Assembly (NCBI RefSeq): GCF_026343295.1
Contig: NZ_JAPELY010000004.1
Location: forward strand, 434,001-498,000
Source: Streptomyces sp. NBC_00083
GTDB lineage: Bacteria; Actinomycetota; Actinomycetes; Streptomycetales; Streptomycetaceae
Reading direction: 5' to 3'
Length of the DNA: 64,000 bases
Shown: positions 58,194 through 64,000 of the stretch, one piece after another
How the letters are laid out: each line of letters begins with the position of its first letter
Numbering within the stretch: the stretch's first letter is position 1
Notes under the pieces: generated by a model
The model's database searches: none
The model's input: the letters and a program-made list of their open reading frames with translations, nothing else
What the model was told of the DNA's origin: nothing
Position numbers and translations under genes: made by a program

Positions 58194-59678
58194 GTGACCA
58201 CTAACCAACGCCCCAGCGGCGGAACCGGGCTCGTCCTGGTCCTCGGCCTCGCCGCCATGGTCGTCTCGATGATGCAGACCCTGGTCGTGCCGATCCTCGG
58301 GACGATCCAGAGCGACCTCGGCACCACCACGTCCGGCGTCAGCTGGGTCACCACCGCGACCCTGCTCTCCGCGGCCGTCTTCACCCCGCTGCTCGGCCGC
58401 TTCGGCGACATGCACGGCAAGAAGCCGACGCTCATCGGTGTGCTCGTGGTCATGGTCGCGGGCTCGGTGCTCGCCGCCACCACCAGCTCGCTGGTGCTGC
58501 TGATCGTCGGCCGAGTGCTCCAGGGCGCGGCCACCGCGATCTTCCCGCTGGCCCTTTCCGTGCTGCGCGAGGAGATTCCGCCGCAGAAGCTGCACGGCGC
58601 GATGGCGCTGGTCAGCGGCACGCTCGCGTTCGGCAGCGGCCTCGCCCTGGTCGGCGCCGGCCTGCTCACGCAGGGCGCGCACCCCGACTACCACCGGGTG
58701 TTCTGGCTCGCCGTGATCCTCGCGGTCGTCGCCCTCATCGCCGTGATCCTGGTCGTGCCCGCCTCCCGTACGAAGACGGGCGGACGCACCGACTGGCTCG
58801 GCGCGGCCACGCTCGCCGCCTTCCTCGTGATGCTCCTGCTGCCCATCTCGCAGGGCCACGAGTGGGGCTGGTCCTCCGGCCGTACGATCGGGCTCTTCGT
58901 CGGCGCGGTCGTCATGGCCGGGGTCTGGGTCCTGGTCGAGCGCAAGGTCGCCGAGCCCATGGTCGACATGCGGATGTTCGCGCACCGGCCGGTGCTCTTC
59001 ACCAACCTGGCCGGGCTGCTCCTCGGCTTCGCGATGTTCTCCCAGTTCATCGGCGTCTCGTACCTGGTGCAGATGCCGGACCGCCTCACGGGGTACGGCT
59101 TCACGGCGTCCGTGCTCCGCGCCTCCGTCGAGTACCTGCTGCCCACCACCCTCGTCTCGCTGATCGCCGCGCCGCTCGGCGGGCAGCTCGTGGGGCGGAT
59201 CGGGGCGCGCTTCACGCTCGCGGCGGGTGCGGCCTTCGGTGTGCTCGGCTTCGCCTGGCTGACCGGGGCGCACGACTCGACGTCGTCCGTCATCCTCGCG
59301 GGCATGCTCATCGGTGCCGCGATCAGCTTCGGGTACGCGGCGATGCCGGCGCTCATCGTGGCGAGCGTGCCGCACCACCAGACGGGGATCGCCAACGGGA
59401 TCAACTCGATCTCGCGGTCGGTCGGTTCCGCGATCGCCAGTGCGGTGATCACGTCGCTGCTCGCGTCGAAGGTGATCGCCGGGTTGCCTGCGGGGGTGCC
59501 GCCGCTGCCGGCGGAGAGCCAGTTCACGCTGTCGTTCGCGCTGGCGGGGGTGGCGTTCGTGCTGGTGATCGGGGTGGCGCTGGTCGGGCTGTCGTCCGAC
59601 AGGGCCGCGCGGCGCCTCTCCGCGCCCGCCCCGACGCGGGACGCGTCCCCGGCGGAGCCGGAGCTGGAGCGGGCCTGA
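58194..59678 (+). CDS. DHA2 (EmrB/QacA-type) MFS efflux transporter
   Basis: 494 residues, probably 14 helices. SDLGTTTSGVSWVTTATLLS near residue 43, the loop-2 motif GRFGDMHGKKPTLIG near 68, GRVLQGAATAIFPLALSVLR near 104 (motif C-like region follows) and YRGVFW-like YHRVFWLAVILAV near 163. Drug:proton antiport is likely. GTG start 58194; the ribosome site is AAGAAAAA, weak. Divergent from its MarR regulator. The C-terminus is Ala/Pro/Glu-rich, and repeat block 8 follows the stop directly. Confidence 0.9.
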   Translation: MTTNQRPSGGTGLVLVLGLAAMVVSMMQTLVVPILGTIQSDLGTTTSGVSWVTTATLLSAAVFTPLLGRFGDMHGKKPTLIGVLVVMVAGSVLAATTSSLVLLIVGRVLQGAATAIFPLALSVLREEIPPQKLHGAMALVSGTLAFGSGLALVGAGLLTQGAHPDYHRVFWLAVILAVVALIAVILVVPASRTKTGGRTDWLGAATLAAFLVMLLLPISQGHEWGWSSGRTIGLFVGAVVMAGVWVLVERKVAEPMVDMRMFAHRPVLFTNLAGLLLGFAMFSQFIGVSYLVQMPDRLTGYGFTASVLRASVEYLLPTTLVSLIAAPLGGQLVGRIGARFTLAAGAAFGVLGFAWLTGAHDSTSSVILAGMLIGAAISFGYAAMPALIVASVPHHQTGIANGINSISRSVGSAIASAVITSLLASKVIAGLPAGVPPLPAESQFTLSFALAGVAFVLVIGVALVGLSSDRAARRLSAPAPTRDASPAEPELERA

Positions 59679-59679
59679 G

Positions 59680-60345
59680 CGGGCTTGCCGGGGCTCCGCC
59701 CCAGACCCCGTTCGCGCCTGAAGGGCGCTCGTCCTCAATCGCCGGACAGGCTGAGGTGGCCCGCATGGGCCGGGGTCGCGCAGCCGGGCGGGGTGCTCGG
59801 GATGCCGTGCTGCCCAGGTTGACCCACCTAGGGGCGCGGGGAACTGCGCGAGACGCGGGCACGGTCCGCAGACGAAGGCGGGGTTGCCTGGGGCTCCGCC
59901 CCAGACCCCGTGTCGCGCCTTAAGGGCGCTCGTCCTCAATCGCCGGACGGGCTGGGGTGGCCCGCATGGGCCGGGGTCGAGCAGCAGGGCGGGGTGCTCG
60001 GGATGTCGTGCTGCCAAGGTTGACCCACCTAGGGGCGCGGGGAACTGCGCGGGACGCGGGCACGGTCCGCAGGCGAAGGCGGGGTTGCTGGGGCTCTGCC
60101 CCAGACCCCGTTCGCGCCCGAAAGGCGCTCGTCCTCAATCGCCGGACGGGCTGAGGTGGCCCCCAAGGGCCGGAGCCGAACAGCCGGACGGGCTGGGGTG
60201 GCCCCACGGGCCGGGGCCGTACAGCCGGACGGGCTGGGGTGGCCCCACGGGCCGGGGCCGTACAGCCGGACGGGCTGAGGTGGCCCGCATGGGCCGGGGC
60301 CGTACAGCCGGACGGGCTGAGGTGGCCCCCACGGGCCCGGGTGCG
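59680..60345 (+). repeat. gene-end mosaic repeat block 8
   Basis: Plus orientation, between two convergent genes. Anchors GTCCTCAATCGCCGGAC occur at 59731, 59932 and 60131 (spacing about 200 bp). Each unit has GGGGCGCGGGGAACTGCGCG and a hairpin: CGGGGCTCCGCCCC near 59688, TGGGGCTCCGCCCCA at 59889 and TGGGGCTCTGCCCCA at 60089. Units differ by the insert GGGCCGGGGTCG-C/A-GCAG-C/G. The block ends in a 41-42-bp tandem array. No gene is plausible. Confidence 0.9.
60141..60340 (+). repeat. 41-42-bp tandem repeat, nearly five units
   Basis: Units start at 60141, 60183, 60224, 60265 and 60307 with GCCGGACGGGCTG(A/G)GGTGGC, followed by CCCACGGGCCGGGGCCGTACA or close variants. The first half of the unit is the same as that of the 42-bp array at 23849-23991; the second half is different. 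Confidence 0.88.
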
Positions 60346-60397
60346 CGAAACCCCGGCCCCGCCCGTCGAGGGCGGGGCCGGGGTCAGGGCGGTGGGG

Positions 60398-62239
60398 CTA
60401 CGCCGCGTGGATTCCCTGTTCCTTCGGGGGGACGTGCGCGCAGACGCGGTCGCGGCGGGCCGCCCGCGTGAGGCGGGCCAGGGGGCCCGGAAGCCCCAGG
60501 TTCACGAAGCCCTCCGCCTGCATCACGGCGAAGCCGATGCGAGGGAGGTCCGCATGGGCCCGGTACACCATGAAGCGCGGCTCCCAGCGCGGCTGGAACT
60601 TCGCGTTGAATTTGTAGAGGGATTCGATCTGGAACCAGCGGGAGAGGAAGACGAGCAGGCCGCGCCACATCCGCAGCACCGGCCCCGCGCCGATCTTCTC
60701 GCCGCGCGCCAGCGCCGAGCGGAACATCGCGAAGTTCAGCGAGACCTGGCGTACGCCGATCTTCTCGCAGGCCTGCAGCGAGGCCACGATCAGCAGCTCG
60801 TTCATGCCGGGGTCCGCCGCACGGTCGCGGCGCATCATCTCCAGGGACATGCCGTCCTTGCCCCACGGCACGAAGTGCAGGATCGCCTTCAGGTCGCCGT
60901 AGGGGGTGGGGGCGGCGCCCTCGTCGTCGGCCTTGTGGGCCGTCGCGATCACGCAGTCCCCGTCGTTCGGGTCGCCGATGCGGCCCAGCGCCATCGAGAA
61001 GCCGCGCTCGGTGTCGGTGCCGCGCCAGTCCTCGGCGGCCCGCCGGATGCGCTCCAGCTCCCCGTCGGAGAGGTCACGAACGCGCCGCACGCGGGTTTCG
61101 TAGCCATTGCGCTCGATGCGCTTGACCATCTGGCGTACGTTCCGCATGGCGCGTCCGGCGAGGGAGAAATCCGCGACGTCCACCACCGCCTCGTCACCCA
61201 GCTCCAGCGCGTCGAGCCCGGTCTCGCGGGTCCAGACCTCGCCGCCGGTCTCGGAGCAGCCGACCACCGCCGGGGTCCAGGAGTGGGCCTTGGCCTCGTC
61301 CATGAAGCGCTCGATGGCGCCGGGCCACGCCTCGACGTCGCCGATCGGGTCGCCCGAGGCGAGCATCACACCGGAGACCACGCGGTAGGTGACGGCCGCC
61401 TTGCCGCTGGGCGAGAAGACGACGGCCTTGTCGCGGCGGAGCGCGAAGTGGCCGAGCGAGTCGCGGGCGCCGTGCCTGGCGAGCAGCTCGCGCAGCTTGT
61501 GCTCGTCGTCCTCGGTGAGCCGGGCCGCCGGGTGCTCGGGGCGGAAGGCCAGGTAGATCGTGGTGATCGCGGTGAGCAGACCGAGCGCGCCGAGCGAGTA
61601 CCCGACGGTCCAGCTGGTCTTGCCCTGGTACTCGACCGGGCCCTCCACGCCGAACAGGCCGAACATCACGTGCTGGATGCGGTCCACGATGCTCGGGTTG
61701 CCGACCGTGCGGTTGGGGTGGACGCTCACGATGACCAGGCCCAGGCCCAGCGAGCCCGCTCCCATCAGGAAGAAGTTCGCCACCGCCTTCCAGCGGCTGC
61801 GCGGGTCGGGCAGGGCGGTGAACTCGCTCCGGTGGCGGACGAGCAGCGTGAGAAGTACCAATGAGATCAGCACCCCGACCACGGAGTGCCGGTACCAGAA
61901 CTGGGCCACCGCCCCGATCGGCAGCAGCACCACGGCGGCCCGCCAGGCTCGCCGCTTGCGGCGCTTCAGGCCGTGCGCGAGGAGCAGCAGCAGGATGCCG
62001 GCGCAGAGCGCCACGGCCGCCGCGAAGGGGCCGAAGGTGCCCGGCAGCACTTCGCTGACGCTGTGGAACCGACTGTGCCGGACGCGATCGAAGACTCCGG
62101 CCGCGACGTCCAGGAGGCCCACGATCGTGCAGGCCGTACCGACCAGCTTGGGAACCGACTCGGGGCGCGGCCCGCGGAGGACCTTTCGTACACGAGTCGG
62201 AACCGATCCGTTTTTGTCCCCATCTATCCTGACAGACAT
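60398..62239 (-). CDS. phosphatidylglycerol lysyltransferase-like protein (DUF2156)
   Basis: 613 residues. About six membrane helices occupy residues 30-250, and residues 260-590 form a soluble DUF2156 domain with tandem GNAT folds. Key stretches are KAVVFSPSGKAAVTYRVVSG near 270, GDPIGDVEAWPGAIERFMDE near 293, and SLYKFNAKFQPRWEPRFMVY near 560, typical of MprF/LPG synthase C-terminal ends. It likely adds an amino acid (lysine in the best-known members) from aminoacyl-tRNA to phosphatidylglycerol, altering membrane charge. No lysyl-tRNA synthetase fusion is present. Divergent from the esterase gene. Confidence 0.88.
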   Translation of the reverse strand: MSVRIDGDKNGSVPTRVRKVLRGPRPESVPKLVGTACTIVGLLDVAAGVFDRVRHSRFHSVSEVLPGTFGPFAAAVALCAGILLLLLAHGLKRRKRRAWRAAVVLLPIGAVAQFWYRHSVVGVLISLVLLTLLVRHRSEFTALPDPRSRWKAVANFFLMGAGSLGLGLVIVSVHPNRTVGNPSIVDRIQHVMFGLFGVEGPVEYQGKTSWTVGYSLGALGLLTAITTIYLAFRPEHPAARLTEDDEHKLRELLARHGARDSLGHFALRRDKAVVFSPSGKAAVTYRVVSGVMLASGDPIGDVEAWPGAIERFMDEAKAHSWTPAVVGCSETGGEVWTRETGLDALELGDEAVVDVADFSLAGRAMRNVRQMVKRIERNGYETRVRRVRDLSDGELERIRRAAEDWRGTDTERGFSMALGRIGDPNDGDCVIATAHKADDEGAAPTPYGDLKAILHFVPWGKDGMSLEMMRRDRAADPGMNELLIVASLQACEKIGVRQVSLNFAMFRSALARGEKIGAGPVLRMWRGLLVFLSRWFQIESLYKFNAKFQPRWEPRFMVYRAHADLPRIGFAVMQAEGFVNLGLPGPLARLTRAARRDRVCAHVPPKEQGIHAA

Positions 62240-62389
62240 CGCTTCCCGTGACTCCGCGAGAGATTCAGTTGGCCGGGGGACGGCGTCCGCACCGTCCAGC
62301 CGGACAATTTGCGCCCTCTAGGACGGGACTTGCGGGGGGTGGGTTCCCTCGCTCTCAGGAAAATCTCAGCCAGAAAGTTTCATCGACTC

Positions 62390-63502
62390 ATGGGTCTCAC
62401 GAGCAACAAGGTCCTGGCACTCGCCGTGTTCCTGGCGGTGGTGCTGTTCGCGGTCACCATCTGGTTGTGGCCGCGCCTGGCGCGTCGCAGCTGGAAGGCC
62501 GTGACGGGCCGGATCGGGCTGCTGCTCGCGACCCAGCTGGCGATCTTCGCGTCCGTGGGGCTCGCCGCCAACAACTCGTTCCTCTTCTACGGATCGTGGG
62601 CCGACCTGTTCGGCCAGGAACAGGGCGTCGGCAAGGTCGTCGACCATTCGGCGGGCGGCAAGGACGTCCAGGTCGTCGCCAAGCAGAAGCCGGACACCCC
62701 CGGCGCGGGAAAGCCCCAGGTGGGGGGCGAGATCCAGAAGATCATGCTGGCCGGTGAAAAGTCGGGGATAACGAGCCCGGCGTACGTCTATCTCCCGCCG
62801 GAGTACTTCCAGAAGGCGTACGAGAAAACGACGTTCCCCGCCGCGATCGTGCTGACCGGCTACCCGGGCACCGCCGAGAACCTGCTCAAGGGGCTGCGCT
62901 ACCCGAAGACGGCCTGGGCGCAGGCCAAGCAGAAGAAGATGCAGCCGATGATCCTGGTCATGATGCGCCCCACGGTGGCCGGCCAGCGCGACACGGAGTG
63001 CGTCGACATACCGCGCGGCCCGCAGACCGAGACGTTCTTCGCGAAGGACGTGCCGAAGGCGATCTCCGCGACGTACCGCGTCGGCACCAAGGCCCGGAAC
63101 TGGGGCTTCATCGGCAATTCGACCGGCGGCTACTGCGCCCTGAAGATCGGCATGCACCACCCCGAGCAGTTCGCCGCGAGCGCCGGCCTCTCCGCGTACT
63201 ACAAGGCGGCCGACGACCCGACGACCGGCGACCTCTTCCACGGCGACAAGCACCAGCAGAACCGGGCCAACCTGCTGTGGAGCCTGGACCACCTGCCGAC
63301 GGGCACGTCGTCCTTCCTGGTGACCAGCTCCCTGTCCGGCGAGGACAACTACAAGCCGACCCAGGCGTTCATCAAGAAGGTGAAGGCGCCCGGCCGCGTC
63401 TCGTCCATCACGCTCGACAGCGGCGGGCACAACTTCAACACCTGGCGGCGCGAGATCCCGCCGACCCTGGAGTGGATCAGCGGGCGGCTCAGCGCGAACT
63501 GA
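62390..63502 (+). CDS. membrane-anchored esterase-fold hydrolase
   Basis: 370 residues. One or two N-terminal helices (VLALAVFLAVVLFAVTIWLW near residue 6; LLLATQLAIFASVGLAANNS near 40) anchor an alpha/beta-hydrolase of the esterase D/antigen 85 type. The nucleophile is in WGFIGNSTGGYCALKIGMHH near 242 and the catalytic His in LDSGGHNFNTWRREIP near 345; TSSLSGEDNYKP near 318 may supply the acid. The fold could hydrolyse or transfer acyl groups outside the membrane. Start ATG 62390; an upstream in-frame start at 62309 is less likely. Divergent from the lysyltransferase-like gene. Confidence 0.82.
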   Translation: MGLTSNKVLALAVFLAVVLFAVTIWLWPRLARRSWKAVTGRIGLLLATQLAIFASVGLAANNSFLFYGSWADLFGQEQGVGKVVDHSAGGKDVQVVAKQKPDTPGAGKPQVGGEIQKIMLAGEKSGITSPAYVYLPPEYFQKAYEKTTFPAAIVLTGYPGTAENLLKGLRYPKTAWAQAKQKKMQPMILVMMRPTVAGQRDTECVDIPRGPQTETFFAKDVPKAISATYRVGTKARNWGFIGNSTGGYCALKIGMHHPEQFAASAGLSAYYKAADDPTTGDLFHGDKHQQNRANLLWSLDHLPTGTSSFLVTSSLSGEDNYKPTQAFIKKVKAPGRVSSITLDSGGHNFNTWRREIPPTLEWISGRLSAN

Positions 63503-64000
63503 CCGAGTCGACCGTCACCTCGGTGCGCGGCACCGCGTGGGCGTCCGCGTCGATGGAGCGGCGCAGCGCCTCGTGCAGCCGGGCGGGCGTCAGCACGCCG
63601 AGGAAGCGGCCGCGCTCCTCGCGGTCGATCACCGCGATCCAGCCCGCGTCGTGCTGGAGCATCGTGGCGAAGGCCTGCTTGAGGGAGGCGCCGACCGGCA
63701 GCCAGGCCTCCATCCGCCGGGCGTGCTCGCGGACCGTGCCCGTGCCGAGCCGGGCCTGCTCGCCGGAGATCCAGCCGTGCAGGTTGTCCTCGCCGTCCAG
63801 GACGACGGCCCAGCGCGCGATGTCGGCCGGCAGCGGGTCGTCGAGGTGGACCACGGGCGGCTGGTCGAGGTCGCTCTCCTCGATGGGCGTCACCGAGAGG
63901 CGCTTGAGGCCGCGGTCCGCGCCGACGAAGTCCGCCACGTAGTCGGTGGCGGGGGCGCCGAGCACCGCGGCGGGGGCGTCGAACTGCTCGATGGAGCCCT
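63489..64000 (-). CDS. OpuCA-like ABC ATPase, C-terminal CBS region (partial)
   Basis: Open to the right edge, so the start is outside the window; about 170 C-terminal residues are seen. PATDYVADFVGADRGLKRLS near its left part is the segment that joins the ATPase to the C-terminal regulatory domain in glycine betaine/choline importers (ProV/OpuCA). What follows has CBS features: WLPVGASLKQAFATMLQHDA and WIAVIDREERGRFLGVLTPA. These domains sense ionic strength or nucleotides. The stop overlaps the end of the convergent esterase gene by 14 bp. Family assignment rests on this part only. Confidence 0.65.
   Translation of the reverse strand, partial: GSIEQFDAPAAVLGAPATDYVADFVGADRGLKRLSVTPIEESDLDQPPVVHLDDPLPADIARWAVVLDGEDNLHGWISGEQARLGTGTVREHARRMEAWLPVGASLKQAFATMLQHDAGWIAVIDREERGRFLGVLTPARLHEALRRSIDADAHAVPRTEVTVDSVSSR

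Noticed and set aside
59884..60471. Open frames through repeat block 8 and similar blocks, such as 23221-23844, that could be annotated as hypothetical proteins
   Set aside because: They translate the same repeat modules seen in other gaps, in both strands and different frames, with no ribosome sites or domain patterns.
1..64000. A biosynthetic gene cluster, integrated element or insertion sequence
   Set aside because: No PKS/NRPS, terpene or RiPP core genes, no integrase, transposase or att-like direct repeats next to a tRNA were found; gene content is core-like.
1..64000. tRNA or rRNA genes in the gaps
   Set aside because: I looked in the intergenic stretches for the T-loop GGTTCGA pattern with a matching acceptor stem and saw none; a tRNAscan run would settle it.

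Overview
The base composition (over 70% G+C), the frequent GTG and TTG starts, the futalosine menaquinone genes (mqnB, mqnD), a WhiJ-type regulatory module and many actinobacterial DUF families point to a Streptomyces chromosome, probably core rather than arm. The window holds about 55 protein genes. I see no rRNA, tRNA, transposase, integrase or CRISPR array. All functions are assigned from motifs and remembered family features; no search was run.

Layout. 1-8 kb: tail of a GT87 glycosyltransferase, an XPB-type helicase, a small NfeD-like protein with a flotillin, a large XPB-N-like/WYL protein and a HAAS-like membrane protein. 8-15 kb: HAD phosphatase, long cold-shock protein, mqnB-mqnD, a DUF2771-like lipoprotein, an MFS transporter and DUF3027. 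15-26 kb: a 1035-residue sacsin-type ATPase, a CtpE-like P-type ATPase, DUF2530, a purine permease, an orphan ribbon-helix-helix protein and a MarR/MFS pair. 26-35 kb: two tandem aldo/keto reductases, a MarR/AhpD-like divergent pair, DUF4232, DUF2786, FUSC and a lipoprotein. 35-40 kb: the WhiJ-like module (DUF397, ATP-binding protein, XRE-DUF5753), then aldehyde dehydrogenase, DinB and PadR. 40-45 kb: glutamate decarboxylase, YbjQ, DedA and ThrE. 45-58 kb: the conserved actinobacterial block ppa / dacB - zinc protease - tilS - hpt - ftsH - folE, with folP, folB, folK and DUF3180 on the opposite strand. 58-64 kb: MarR/DHA2 efflux pair, a phosphatidylglycerol lysyltransferase-like protein, an esterase and the end of an OpuCA-like ABC ATPase.

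The most striking non-coding signal is a modular repeat family. It fills nearly every gap longer than 300 bp that follows a gene 3' end (eight blocks). Each block carries the hairpin TGGGGC-TCC-GCCCCA and is locally tandemised with periods of about 165, 84 and 41-43 bp. The second is a 26-bp element (core TGCACGTGCA) placed upstream of both the DUF397 gene and the ATP-binding gene of the WhiJ-like module. That ATP-binding gene also carries the only in-frame TTA (bldA) codon I could find. The third is an apparent inversion of the folP-folB-folK-DUF3180 segment relative to ftsH-folE, with an aldo/keto reductase at one junction and a marR gene at the other.
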